In this document: in pieces, positions 16,515 through 25,325 of the stretch | Numbering within the stretch: the stretch's first letter is position 1 | Layout: the number at the start of each line of letters is the position of its first letter | Source: Flavobacterium sp. | GTDB lineage: Bacteria; Bacteroidota; Bacteroidia; Flavobacteriales; Flavobacteriaceae | DNA: 64,000 nt | Assembly (NCBI GenBank): GCA_023259675.1 | Contig: JALRGT010000001.1 | Location: 186,001-250,000 of the forward strand | Direction of reading: 5' to 3' | The notes under the pieces: model-generated | The model's input: only the letters and a program-made list of their open reading frames with translations | Told to the model about the DNA's origin: nothing | The model's database searches: none | Translations under genes and position numbers: made by a program

Positions 16515-16543
16515 TAAAGGTACAAAATACCAATCAAAAACAA
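16515..16543 (-). promoter_or_regulatory. Promoter of the distal small RNA
   Basis: Minus strand: TTG (16541-16543), 18 bp, TACCTTTA (16515-16522). Aligns with the promoter of the proximal copy. The predicted start falls on the first base of the closing stem. Confidence 0.55.
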
Positions 16544-16687
16544 TTAAATATAAGCTCTTTAACCCTGAATTAACTTCTTCAATTAAAAAATAACAATTTG
16601 ATATTTTCAAATCAAAATAATCCCAAATAACACTTTATTTCTTCTTATTTCTTCAAAAATATCAAAACTTATTTCACCTGAAAAATG

Positions 16688-16695
16688 TATCTTTG
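16688..16695 (+). promoter_or_regulatory. -7 box of rdgB
   Basis: TATCTTTG is a perfect TAnnTTTG box 25 bp before the ATG at 16720. It overlaps the TTG at 16693, which argues against that codon as a start. Confidence 0.65.
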
Positions 16696-16719
16696 GCTGA
16701 GAAAATTAAACTTAAAATA

Positions 16720-17298
16720 ATGCAGCTCGTTTTCGCATCCAACAATAAAAACAAAATTCAAGAAATCCAAAAACTACTGCCGGACACAATCCAAATATTG
16801 AGCCTGGAGGAAATTGGCTGCACCGAGGAAATCCCGGAAACAGCTTCAACCATAGAAGGAAACGCCATTTTAAAAGCCAATTATGTTACCCAAAAATACG
16901 GTTATGATTGTTTTGCCGACGATACAGGTCTTGAAGTAGCCATCCTAAATGGTGAACCTGGTGTTTATTCGGCCAGATATGCAGGCGAACAAAAAAATGC
17001 CGATGATAACATGGATAAATTATTGGATGCCTTAAAAGACAAAACAGACCGGAAAGCGCAATTTAAAACCGTAATTGCCCTGAACAGCAACAACGAACAA
17101 CTTCTTTTTACCGGTATAGCCAAAGGAGAAATCACAAAAGAAAAATTAGGAAATCAAGGTTTTGGATATGATCCTATTTTTCTACCGGAAGATTATGAGG
17201 AAACTTTTGCTCAATTGTCAATGGAAATAAAAAACAAAATAAGTCATCGAGGAAAAGCGGTACAACAACTCATTTCTCACTTTAAAGAAAATAAATAA
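16720..17298 (+). CDS. rdgB: RdgB/HAM1 non-canonical purine NTP pyrophosphatase
   Basis: 192 aa from ATG 16720. Hydrolyses dITP, ITP and XTP to monophosphates, cleaning the nucleotide pool. Family signatures: LVFASNNKNKIQEI (N-terminal phosphate loop), ADDTGLEV (about 69-76), GEPGVYSARYAG (about 80-91), GFGYDPIF (about 146-153) and SHRGKA (about 175-180). Length is as expected. Its promoter faces away from the small RNA pair. Confidence 0.96.
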   Translation: MQLVFASNNKNKIQEIQKLLPDTIQILSLEEIGCTEEIPETASTIEGNAILKANYVTQKYGYDCFADDTGLEVAILNGEPGVYSARYAGEQKNADDNMDKLLDALKDKTDRKAQFKTVIALNSNNEQLLFTGIAKGEITKEKLGNQGFGYDPIFLPEDYEETFAQLSMEIKNKISHRGKAVQQLISHFKENK

Positions 17299-17473
17299 AA
17301 GTTGCGAAACACCCTTTTTTATAACAAAATTTACAATTCTAAACCAGAATCTCACATAAAATCCCCAAATTAAAAACCAGATCAAGTCTGCAAAAAACAT
17401 AACTTTCTGATAATCAATCCGCAATAAATCATCAATTCTTAAAATAGCATTAGTTTATATGAATTATAAACAG

Positions 17474-17481
17474 TAATTTTG
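17474..17481 (+). promoter_or_regulatory. -7 box of the DEAD-box helicase gene
   Basis: TAATTTTG matches TAnnTTTG and lies 21 bp before the ATG at 17503, excluding the upstream TTG at 17479 as start. Confidence 0.6.
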
Positions 17482-17502
17482 CACCCTATTTTAAAAATAC
17501 AT

Positions 17503-19386
17503 ATGAATAAATTTGAACAATTAGGATTGAGTGAATCGTTACTGAAGGCGATTTTAGATCTAGGATTTGAGAATCCGACCGAAGTACAGGAGAAAGCGAT
17601 TCCCCTATTATTGGAAAAAGACACAGATTTAGTTGCGTTGGCTCAGACAGGGACAGGGAAAACGGCAGCATTTGGTTTTCCAGTTATTCAGAAAATTGAT
17701 GCCAACAATAGAAATACACAGGCGTTGATTTTATCTCCAACGCGCGAGCTTTGCTTACAGATTACCAACGAACTTAAAAACTACTCGAAATACGAAAAAG
17801 GTATTAATGTGGTAGCAGTTTACGGTGGGGCTAGTATTACCGAACAAGCGAGAGACATTAAAAGAGGAGCACAAATTATTGTGGCTACTCCAGGAAGAAT
17901 GCAAGATATGATTAACAGAGGATTGGTAAACATTTCTCAAATTAACTATTGTATCCTTGATGAAGCAGACGAAATGTTGAACATGGGATTCTACGAAGAT
18001 ATCGTAAACATCCTTTCAACTACCCCTGACGAAAAAAGCACTTGGTTGTTTTCTGCAACAATGCCAGCCGAAGTAGCTCGTATTGGAAAACAATTTATGA
18101 CTGACCCAATTGAAATCACTGTTGGAACTAAGAACTCTGGTTCTGCTACCGTTTCACACGAATTCTATTTGGTGAATGCACGTGATCGTTACGAAGCGTT
18201 AAAACGTTTGGCCGATTGCAATCCAGACATTTTCTCTGTTGTTTTCTGTAGAACAAAACGTGATACACAAGCAGTAGCTGAAAAATTAATCGAAGACGGA
18301 TACAGTGCTGCAGCATTGCACGGAGATTTATCTCAGGCGCAACGTGATGGTGTAATGAAATCTTTTAGAGGAAGACAAATCCAAATGCTTGTTGCCACTG
18401 ACGTAGCGGCACGTGGAATTGACGTTGATAACATTACTCACGTTGTAAATTACCAACTTCCTGACGAAATAGAAACCTACAATCACCGTTCTGGCCGTAC
18501 GGGTCGTGCTGGTAAATTAGGTACTTCTATCGTTATTGTAACTAAAAGTGAATTGCGTAAAATTTCTTCTATCGAAAGAATCATCAAACAAAAATTTGAA
18601 GAAAAATCAATTCCTTCAGGAATCGAAATTTGCGAAATTCAATTATTGCACTTAGCAAATAAAATTAAAGACACTGAAGTAGATCACGAAATTGACAACT
18701 ACATACCAGCTATCAATAATGTTCTTGAAGATTTAACTAAAGAAGAGTTAATCAAGAAAATGGTTTCTGTAGAATTCAACCGTTTTATCAATTACTACAA
18801 GAAAAACAGAGACATTTCTTCTCAATCTGGTTCAGAAAGACGTGAACGTGATGATAGAGAACCAAGAGCCAACAATAATGGTGGTGCAACAAGATATTTT
18901 GTAAATATCGGTTCTAGAGACAATTTCGATTGGATGTCATTGAAAGATTACTTGAAAGAAACTCTTGACTTAGGTCGTGATGACGTATTTAAGGTAGATG
19001 TAAAAGAAGGTTTCTCTTTCTTTAACACTGATCCAGAACATACAGACAAAGTAATGGAAGTATTGAATAACGTACAACTGGAAGGACGTCGTATCAATGT
19101 AGAAATTTCTAAAAATGATGGTGGCGGAAGACGCGACCATAACGGAAGAAACTCTGGTGGTGGTTTTGGAGGAAGAAGTTCAGCTCCAAGACGTGAAGGA
19201 AACTTTGCTCCAAGAAGAGAAGGTTCTGGTGGTTTTAGAAGCGACAGAAACTCAGCTCCAAGAGAAGGCGGTTTTAGAGGCGACAGAGATTCAGCTCCTA
19301 GAAGAGAAGGATCTTCTGAAAGAACTCCAAGACGCTCTGAAAGTTTTGGTGATTCACCTAGACCAAGAAGACCAAGAAGGGACTAA
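17503..19386 (+). CDS. DEAD-box RNA helicase with DbpA-like RNA-binding domain and RG-rich tail
   Basis: 627 aa. ATP-dependent RNA helicase for ribosome assembly or RNA turnover. Motifs in order: Q motif (GFENPTEVQEKAIP), AQTGTGKTA, PTRELCLQ, DEAD, SAT, ARGID, HRSGRTGRAG. After the RecA core a DbpA/CsdA-type RNA-binding domain (about 470-555, FVNIGSRDNFDW to GRRINVEIS) is followed by a long Arg/Gly/Ser tail with repeats of SAPRREG type. Tail base composition is skewed by these repeats. Related to DeaD; probably cold-responsive, by analogy only. Confidence 0.93.
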   Translation: MNKFEQLGLSESLLKAILDLGFENPTEVQEKAIPLLLEKDTDLVALAQTGTGKTAAFGFPVIQKIDANNRNTQALILSPTRELCLQITNELKNYSKYEKGINVVAVYGGASITEQARDIKRGAQIIVATPGRMQDMINRGLVNISQINYCILDEADEMLNMGFYEDIVNILSTTPDEKSTWLFSATMPAEVARIGKQFMTDPIEITVGTKNSGSATVSHEFYLVNARDRYEALKRLADCNPDIFSVVFCRTKRDTQAVAEKLIEDGYSAAALHGDLSQAQRDGVMKSFRGRQIQMLVATDVAARGIDVDNITHVVNYQLPDEIETYNHRSGRTGRAGKLGTSIVIVTKSELRKISSIERIIKQKFEEKSIPSGIEICEIQLLHLANKIKDTEVDHEIDNYIPAINNVLEDLTKEELIKKMVSVEFNRFINYYKKNRDISSQSGSERRERDDREPRANNNGGATRYFVNIGSRDNFDWMSLKDYLKETLDLGRDDVFKVDVKEGFSFFNTDPEHTDKVMEVLNNVQLEGRRINVEISKNDGGGRRDHNGRNSGGGFGGRSSAPRREGNFAPRREGSGGFRSDRNSAPREGGFRGDRDSAPRREGSSERTPRRSESFGDSPRPRRPRRD

Positions 19387-19474
19387 TATCCTTTGTTAAT
19401 TTTCTTATAATTATATCAAGGAACTACAAAATATTTAATCCTGTTTTATTACTTTTAAAGTTTTAAAACAGTTT

Positions 19475-20242
19475 ATGAAATATTTTGTAGTTTTCTTTTT
19501 TTTAATAACATCCCTATCTGCCTCAGCTCAGGATATTCTACCTTCACAAAAAGTTACAGGTTTCATCTATAACGACAACACTAAACTTCCATTGATAAAT
19601 GTAAATGTTATCAATATAAATAAAGTAAGAGGTGCTCAAACCGATTCCAAAGGATATTTTGAAATTGAAGTTCAACCGAGTGACACCTTACACCTTTCTT
19701 TCTTAGGTTTTCAATCTTTACGAGTAAAAGTCACTAATGACTGGCTAAAAAACAAGGTGGCTAAAATCTACCTTACTGAAAAAGCAATTGCTTTGGAAGA
19801 AGTTATCATTAAACCTTTTAATCTTACAGGCTATTTAGAAGTCGATTCTAAAACCATTCCCGTTTCCGAAAATTATCGATACAGCATTTCTGGATTAACC
19901 CATGGATATGAAGCCGGTGAATATTCGCCAGATGCGTTTGGCAAAGTATTGGGATCCATATTTAATCCTGCAGACCTGCTTTATAATGTCTTTGGAAAAA
20001 AATCAAACGAGATGAAAAAACTTAAAGAAATGAAAAAAGATGATACGGTTCGTAAACTTTTGGAATCTAAGTTTGACAGGGAAACGCTCGCTGTTTTATT
20101 AGGAATCGACAAAAACGAAATTCCACAAATATTAGAACGATGCAATTATTCTGAGTCCTTTATAAAAACAGCCAACGATTTACAAATTATGGATGCCATC
20201 AGTGGTTGTTATGAAGAATACAAAATTCTGAAGAAAAAGTAA
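19475..20242 (+). CDS. Exported carboxypeptidase-regulatory-like domain protein
   Basis: 255 aa, signal peptide MKYFVVFFFLITSLSASAQ. Mature residues about 27-105 form a CarboxypepD_reg-like Ig domain (VTGFIYNDNTKLPLINVNV, GYFEIEVQPSDTLHLSFLGF). This domain is shared with the plug-proximal part of TonB receptors and with T9SS-associated proteins, but no barrel follows. The C-terminal half is helical and charged. Location periplasmic; role unknown. Starts 88 bp after the helicase. Confidence 0.8.
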   Translation: MKYFVVFFFLITSLSASAQDILPSQKVTGFIYNDNTKLPLINVNVININKVRGAQTDSKGYFEIEVQPSDTLHLSFLGFQSLRVKVTNDWLKNKVAKIYLTEKAIALEEVIIKPFNLTGYLEVDSKTIPVSENYRYSISGLTHGYEAGEYSPDAFGKVLGSIFNPADLLYNVFGKKSNEMKKLKEMKKDDTVRKLLESKFDRETLAVLLGIDKNEIPQILERCNYSESFIKTANDLQIMDAISGCYEEYKILKKK

Positions 20243-20349
20243 CCTAATTTTTAAAAGTAATTTTGTTGTGTTTTTTTAATCTCATAAAATTACACTTCCC
20301 AAATACACTTATATATTTATGAGTGCTTACCAACTAAAAAAACAAAATC

Positions 20350-20460
20350 ATGGCAAAAAGTCAAGACGCAAAGAAAACACAAAAAAAAGAGCCTTTAAAA
20401 ACTGCTAAAGAAAAGAAAGAAGAAAAAAGAGAAAAGAAAAACAGTCCTAAAAGAGACTAA
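20350..20460 (+). CDS. 36-aa lysine-rich small protein
   Basis: MAKSQDAKKTQKKEPLKTAK then a run of Lys/Glu ending in NSPKRD. Nearly half the residues are Lys or Arg; no hydrophobic segment. Similar tiny lysine-rich proteins starting MAKSQDAKK are, to my recollection, frequent in Flavobacterium. It has its own space, and a 20-bp perfect hairpin follows 10 bp after the stop. May bind nucleic acid; that is inference from charge. Confidence 0.6.
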   Translation: MAKSQDAKKTQKKEPLKTAKEKKEEKREKKNSPKRD

Positions 20461-20469
20461 AATTAAGTA

Positions 20470-20519
20470 TTCAGTAAATAGTGTTCCGTTGCATTGATTA
20501 CGGAACACTATTTACTGAA
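20470..20519. terminator. 20-bp perfect hairpin between convergent genes
   Basis: TTCAGTAAATAGTG...CCGT (20470-20489) is the exact reverse complement of 20500-20519, with a 10-nt loop. It has no T tract, so it acts either as a factor-assisted bidirectional terminator or as an mRNA-end stabiliser for the flanking convergent genes. Confidence 0.65.
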
Positions 20520-20528
20520 GACTAACCA

Positions 20529-21992
20529 CTATTTCACCGGAATATTGGCCAAAATTTCCACTAAAAATTTCCAGAATTTCTGAGAAGAGCTAATACTTGC
20601 TCTTTCATCTGGTGAATGAGCTCCTTGTATAGTTGGTCCAAATGAAATCATATCCATATCGGGATAATTGATTCCTAAAATACCACATTCTAGTCCCGCA
20701 TGACAAGCCACAACTTTTGGTTTTTCGTTGTTTTGTTTTTCATAAATACCTTCTAAAACATCCAATATTTCCGAAGAAGGATTAGGTGTCCAACCCGGAT
20801 AAGAGCCGGAATACTCCACTTCACAGCCCATCAATTCAAATGCCGAACGCAATCCATTGGCCAAATCAAATTTAGACGATTCAACAGACGAGCGTGTCAA
20901 ACACTGCACCGATAATTTCCCTTTACCAACAACTACTTTTGCTATATTATTGGAGGTTTCAACCAAATTATCAAAATCGGAACTCATCTTATAAACACCG
21001 TTATGTGCTGCATACATGGATCTAACAAAATAATATTGCGCCATGGGTGGCATCACTTTAGAAGGTGCCTTTTTTAACTTTTCAAAAACCACTTCCAGAT
21101 TTGGTTCCGTTGTTTTTAATTCGGTTTTTATTTCGTTGACAATTTGTTGCATATCAAAAACAAATGCTTCGTCATATACCCCAGCTATAATTACTTTGGC
21201 AACACTTTCTCTAGGAATGGCATTGCGCAAACTACCTCCGTGAATTTCGGTAATTTGCAAACCAAAATTATCAAAACCGTCAAACAATAAGCGGTTCATG
21301 ATTTTATTGGCATTTCCTAAACCTTTATCGATATCCATTCCGGAGTGACCTCCTTTTAAACCTTTTACGGTAATCAAATATCCTACAGAATGTTCTGGAG
21401 TTTCTTCTTCATTGTATTCTGCTTCCGCCGTGACATCAATTCCACCGGCACAGCCAACATCTATTTCATCATCCTCCTCAGTATCCAAATTCAATAATAT
21501 CTGCCCTTGTAATACTCCTGCTTCAAGATGAAAAGCTCCTGTCATTCCCGTTTCTTCATCAATAGTAAATAAGGCTTCAATTGCCGGATGAGCAATATCT
21601 TTACTTTCTAAAACCGCCATAATTGCAGCAACTCCTAATCCATTATCGGCACCTAAAGTAGTTCCTTTGGCACGAACCCAATCGCCATCCACATACATTT
21701 CAATTCCTTGTGTATCAAAATCAAAAACCGTATCGGCATTTTTCTGATGTACCATATCCAAATGTCCTTGCAAAACAATGGGTTTACGATTTTCCATTCC
21801 AGCGGTGGCTGGTTTACGGATAATCACATTGTGAATGTCATCTTCAAATGTTTCCAATCCGAGACTTTTTCCGAAGTTTTTCATAAATGCAATTATCCTT
21901 TCTTCTTTTTTTGAAGGTCGAGGAACTGCATTCAAATCAGCAAACTTATTCCAAAGCACTTTAGGTTCCAGATTTCTTATTTCTTGACTCAT
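20529..21992 (-). CDS. pepD: Aminoacyl-histidine dipeptidase (M20 family)
   Basis: 487 aa zinc peptidase of family M20C, cleaving Xaa-His and other dipeptides in the cytoplasm. Seen: metal site GHLDMVHQ (about 80-87), TLGADNGLGVAA (about 116-127), catalytic Glu in DEETGMTGAF (about 149-158), GGHSGMDID (about 215-223) and the C-terminal CHAGLECG and SFGPTIQGAHSPDE. Length typical. No signal peptide. Shares a divergent promoter region with the DUF3810 gene. Confidence 0.95.
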   Translation of the reverse strand: MSQEIRNLEPKVLWNKFADLNAVPRPSKKEERIIAFMKNFGKSLGLETFEDDIHNVIIRKPATAGMENRKPIVLQGHLDMVHQKNADTVFDFDTQGIEMYVDGDWVRAKGTTLGADNGLGVAAIMAVLESKDIAHPAIEALFTIDEETGMTGAFHLEAGVLQGQILLNLDTEEDDEIDVGCAGGIDVTAEAEYNEEETPEHSVGYLITVKGLKGGHSGMDIDKGLGNANKIMNRLLFDGFDNFGLQITEIHGGSLRNAIPRESVAKVIIAGVYDEAFVFDMQQIVNEIKTELKTTEPNLEVVFEKLKKAPSKVMPPMAQYYFVRSMYAAHNGVYKMSSDFDNLVETSNNIAKVVVGKGKLSVQCLTRSSVESSKFDLANGLRSAFELMGCEVEYSGSYPGWTPNPSSEILDVLEGIYEKQNNEKPKVVACHAGLECGILGINYPDMDMISFGPTIQGAHSPDERASISSSQKFWKFLVEILANIPVK

Positions 21993-22021
21993 CTATTTTT
22001 TATTTTATGTAAGTAGGAAAG

Positions 22022-22029
22022 CAAAGTTA
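22022..22029 (-). promoter_or_regulatory. -7 box of pepD
   Basis: TAACTTTG on the minus strand, inside TTTGTAACTTTGC. The same 13-mer carries the mnmA -7 box at 39633-39640. Confidence 0.6.
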
Positions 22030-22091
22030 CAAAGTTTGCTTTCGTAGTGAATCGATATTGTCATTATATTTACCTTTTCAAATTCAATCTT

Positions 22092-23153
22092 GTGAAACAA
22101 AAGTATATCCTTCCCCTATTTTTATTGATCCAAATTCTTTTTCTAAAAATCGTAGTTTATTTTCCGGAATGGATAGAACATTATTACAGTAACGGATTAT
22201 ATATAAGAATTTCTAGTTTATCTAGAATCGTATTCGGTAAATTTCCTTTTTCAATCGGTGATTGTCTGTATTTTATTTTAATTGTATTTCTAATAGTTTG
22301 GTTTTGGAAACAACGTAAACTTTGGAAACATAATTGGAAAGAAAATCTACTAAGCATTATTAGTTTCTTATCTGTTTTGTATTTTTTGTTTCATTTGCTA
22401 TGGGGATTGAATTATTATAGACAACCCCTATTTGAAAAAATGAAAATCGAGAGAAATTACACGGATGCCGATTTGCTACTGTTTACCAAAAAACTAATTC
22501 ATAAAACAAATAGCATTCAGCAACAAATCTCCAAAAATGATAGTTTGAAAATAGTGCTCCCGTACACGCAAGAACAGGTTTTCAAAAAAAATGTCGAAGG
22601 TTACCAAAATTTATCGGAGCAATATTCCTACTTTGAATACAACTATTTAAGCACCAAAAAATCGCTGTTCAGTTTGCCTTTGACTTATATGGGATTTGGA
22701 GGCTATTTGAATCCGTTTACCAATGAAGCGCAGGTTAATTATTTAATGCCATCCTATAATTCCCCTACAACAAGCTGTCACGAAATGGCGCATCAATTGG
22801 GGTATGCCAGTGAAAGTGAATGTAACTTCATTGGTTTTATGGCTTCAATAAAAAATGAGGATATCTATTTTCAATATTCCGGTTATAGTTTTGCACTTCG
22901 GTATTGCTTGGGTAATTGGCAAATGCGTGACGAAAAAGTATTCCAACAATTACTGCAAACCATTCATCCTGGAATCCTAAAAAACTATAAAGAAAGTGAA
23001 GATTTCTGGAGAAAATATGAAACTCCTATTGAAACCGGTTTCCATGCTTTTTATGATCGTTTTCTAAAAATCAATCAACAAAAAGAGGGCATGGATAGTT
23101 ATAGTAAATTCATCAATTTACTGGTTAATTATTATAAAGAAAAAGAATTATAA
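22092..23153 (+). CDS. DUF3810 membrane-bound metalloprotease-like protein
   Basis: 353 aa. GTG 22092 is chosen because MKQKYILPLFLLIQILFLKIV fits the family start; a GTG at 22047 is also in frame. Three membrane segments (about 5-25, 58-75, 88-105) are followed by a large domain with the zinc-protease motif HEMAHQ (about 233-238) and downstream Glu/Asn residues. Members of DUF3810 are predicted membrane metallopeptidases of unknown target. Monocistronic. Confidence 0.85.
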   Translation: MKQKYILPLFLLIQILFLKIVVYFPEWIEHYYSNGLYIRISSLSRIVFGKFPFSIGDCLYFILIVFLIVWFWKQRKLWKHNWKENLLSIISFLSVLYFLFHLLWGLNYYRQPLFEKMKIERNYTDADLLLFTKKLIHKTNSIQQQISKNDSLKIVLPYTQEQVFKKNVEGYQNLSEQYSYFEYNYLSTKKSLFSLPLTYMGFGGYLNPFTNEAQVNYLMPSYNSPTTSCHEMAHQLGYASESECNFIGFMASIKNEDIYFQYSGYSFALRYCLGNWQMRDEKVFQQLLQTIHPGILKNYKESEDFWRKYETPIETGFHAFYDRFLKINQQKEGMDSYSKFINLLVNYYKEKEL

Positions 23154-23184
23154 TTTTGTTTTAATAAAAATCATATATGTTTTT

Positions 23185-24399
23185 TTAGATTTTTTCAAGC
23201 AACAAACCAGTTGCTGTCAAGCCTGGGCCGAACGCAATAGCCAAAATATAGGTGCCTGATTTTATGTTTGAATCATTCGTGATTTCATTAAGTATATGTG
23301 GAATTGTTGCGGAAGACATATTTCCGTAACGATTTAAAATATCATAAGACCAACAGGCTTGCTCTTTTACTATTCCTAATGTATCCACAACATAATCGAT
23401 GATTTTTGGTCCACCGGGATGAATGGCAAAATGCATGTTCACTCTTTGTTGCTCAAAATTAAGATCTGCTTTTTCACAAAGAGCCGTCAAAAAAGATTTA
23501 ACATTCTTACGGATAAAAACAGGTACTCTTTTGGAAAGTGTCATCAAAAAATTATATTCCCCTAAATCCCAAGACATATCTTCTAATGAATCTGGAATGA
23601 TCACTTCGTGTGATGCCAAAATCCGCAATCCGTTTTTATCCTGTACCGACTCCTCATTCATGAATTCTACTTCATCATATAAAGAATAGCCAATAAATCC
23701 ATCTGCGAAAAGGGAACAAATCATGGTATTTGCTGGTGAAAATTCGGTTAAATTAAGATGGGCAGACAGTAATTCCGTATGCACGATATCTACCCTGCCT
23801 TTGTTCTTACTGGCACACAACAAACCACTTCCGGTACGGATAGCAGGAAAGGCTCCATAACAGCCCATATGATAGGAATGCGTAACTTGTACATCATGCC
23901 AGTCTCTTTCGACTACCGCTTCTTGGGCGACACTTGGCGAAGAATATCCCGAGCAAGTCACGTGAATTAAGTTTTCTGGACGCGTTTTTGTTTTTAAATA
24001 AAATTCATCAAACACATAGCCCATTTTTCTTTTAAACCAATCCATCCTAACTTCTATTTTAGGACCAAATGCACGTTTAGACTTTACTTCAAAACCATTA
24101 GGAAAATGATATTCAGACGGGGAAGTTACATTCATTATATTATCAATAAATCCCTCTACCCCTTCAAAAATGATAACCTGTCTTTTATTTATACTTTCTG
24201 ATGAAACCGAATATTTATCGACATGATCTGATATATACTCAAAACTCACTTCCTCCAGATTATCATCTCGTGACGCTTCAAATTTTGGTAAATTTTGAAA
24301 ATGATAATATAAATATTTAATGTACTGGTTAAGTTTTTTTTGGTCTATTAATTTCCCAACGTGTACGGGATGAAAATTGGAAATAATTACACTTTTCAT
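23185..24399 (-). CDS. Type III polyketide synthase (chalcone/stilbene synthase family)
   Basis: 404 aa thiolase-fold condensing enzyme. The catalytic triad is visible: Cys180 in YHMGCYGAFPAI, His327 in FAIHPGGPKI and Asn360 in RYGNMSSATI; the C-terminal GFGPG-like loop reads AFGPGLTATGLLLE. Such enzymes extend an acyl-CoA starter with malonyl-CoA to make resorcinols, pyrones or similar. No tailoring enzyme (methylase, hydroxylase, dialkylresorcinol partner) lies beside it, so the product is open. Divergent from an ECF sigma factor gene. Confidence 0.9.
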   Translation of the reverse strand: MKSVIISNFHPVHVGKLIDQKKLNQYIKYLYYHFQNLPKFEASRDDNLEEVSFEYISDHVDKYSVSSESINKRQVIIFEGVEGFIDNIMNVTSPSEYHFPNGFEVKSKRAFGPKIEVRMDWFKRKMGYVFDEFYLKTKTRPENLIHVTCSGYSSPSVAQEAVVERDWHDVQVTHSYHMGCYGAFPAIRTGSGLLCASKNKGRVDIVHTELLSAHLNLTEFSPANTMICSLFADGFIGYSLYDEVEFMNEESVQDKNGLRILASHEVIIPDSLEDMSWDLGEYNFLMTLSKRVPVFIRKNVKSFLTALCEKADLNFEQQRVNMHFAIHPGGPKIIDYVVDTLGIVKEQACWSYDILNRYGNMSSATIPHILNEITNDSNIKSGTYILAIAFGPGLTATGLLLEKI

Positions 24400-24821
24400 T
24401 AATTTAAAGATTTAATTGTACTTTAATATAAATTTAATCCATATTTCCTTTATAATAAATACCCAATACCCAAACGTATTTTACAAATTTACAACTTATT
24501 GATATTCAGCTTTTTGTAAATTATATTTTTTTGTTAAAATATTAAAAACTAGTTAGTTGTAAGAATGATTTTATGAAGCCTTAATGGTTGATTATCAACA
24601 AAGTAGGAATAAAAATACATAACTAAACGATACTTAATCACAAGGTATTAACGCCATAAATTCAGTTAACATAAAAAAGCGTACAAAAAATGTATTTTAT
24701 TCATATTCATACATGACAATCGAACTAAATAGCCCTGAAGTAAATTGCATACAAAATGTTGTGCTCCCAAATAAAATGATGTAATTTGTAACAATATCCT
24801 TTTGAGATGGACTAATGCTTT
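24400..24821. other. Divergent intergenic region between type III PKS and ECF sigma genes
   Basis: 422 bp, very AT-rich. No repeat family, RNA gene or clear consensus -7 box was recognised. It must carry the promoters for both genes; an ECF-type autoregulatory promoter would be expected on the right side but cannot be defined without related sequences. Confidence 0.5.
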
Positions 24822-25325
24822 ATGAGTGAAAATTTCGAACATTCTTTTGTCAAACAATTACAGGAAAATCAGAATATAATCCACAAGATTTGTAGGCTAT
24901 ATACCGATGGTGAAGACGCTCATAAAGATTTATTCCAAGAAATTACAATTCAATTATGGAAAGCTTATCCGAAATTTAGGGGAGATAGTAAATTTTCTAC
25001 TTGGGCTTACCGAGTTGCCCTGAATACTGCCATAACTTTATACCGAAAAACAAAGCGAAGTATCACCACCATAACTTATGAAGACCGGCAACATTTAATC
25101 AAAAATGTAGATTATAATTATGAAGAGGAAGAACAAATAAAGGTTTTGTACCAAGCCGTTTATCAACTGAATGATATCGAAAAAGCGTTGGTATATATGT
25201 ATCTCGAAGACAAAGAATATCGTGAAATCGCGGAAACATTAGGTATTAGCGAAGTCAATGCCCGAGTTAAAATGAACCGAATAAAAAATAAATTAAAAAA
25301 AATATTAAATCCTAAAGGAATATGA
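24822..25325 (+). CDS. ECF RNA polymerase sigma factor
   Basis: 167 aa. Sigma region 2 (about 10-80: LFQEITIQLWKAYPKFRGDSKFSTWAYRVALNTA) and region 4 (about 110-160: LNDIEKALVYMYLEDKEYREIAETLGISEVNARVKMNRIKNKL) with its helix-turn-helix. Its last 4 bp overlap the next gene (ATGA), a translational coupling typical of sigma/anti-sigma pairs. Confidence 0.93.
   Translation: MSENFEHSFVKQLQENQNIIHKICRLYTDGEDAHKDLFQEITIQLWKAYPKFRGDSKFSTWAYRVALNTAITLYRKTKRSITTITYEDRQHLIKNVDYNYEEEEQIKVLYQAVYQLNDIEKALVYMYLEDKEYREIAETLGISEVNARVKMNRIKNKLKKILNPKGI

Noticed and set aside
22047..22091. GTG 22047 as start of the DUF3810 gene
   Set aside because: Adds NRYCHYIYLFKFNL before a natural family start; the GTG at 22092 gives the usual N-terminus.
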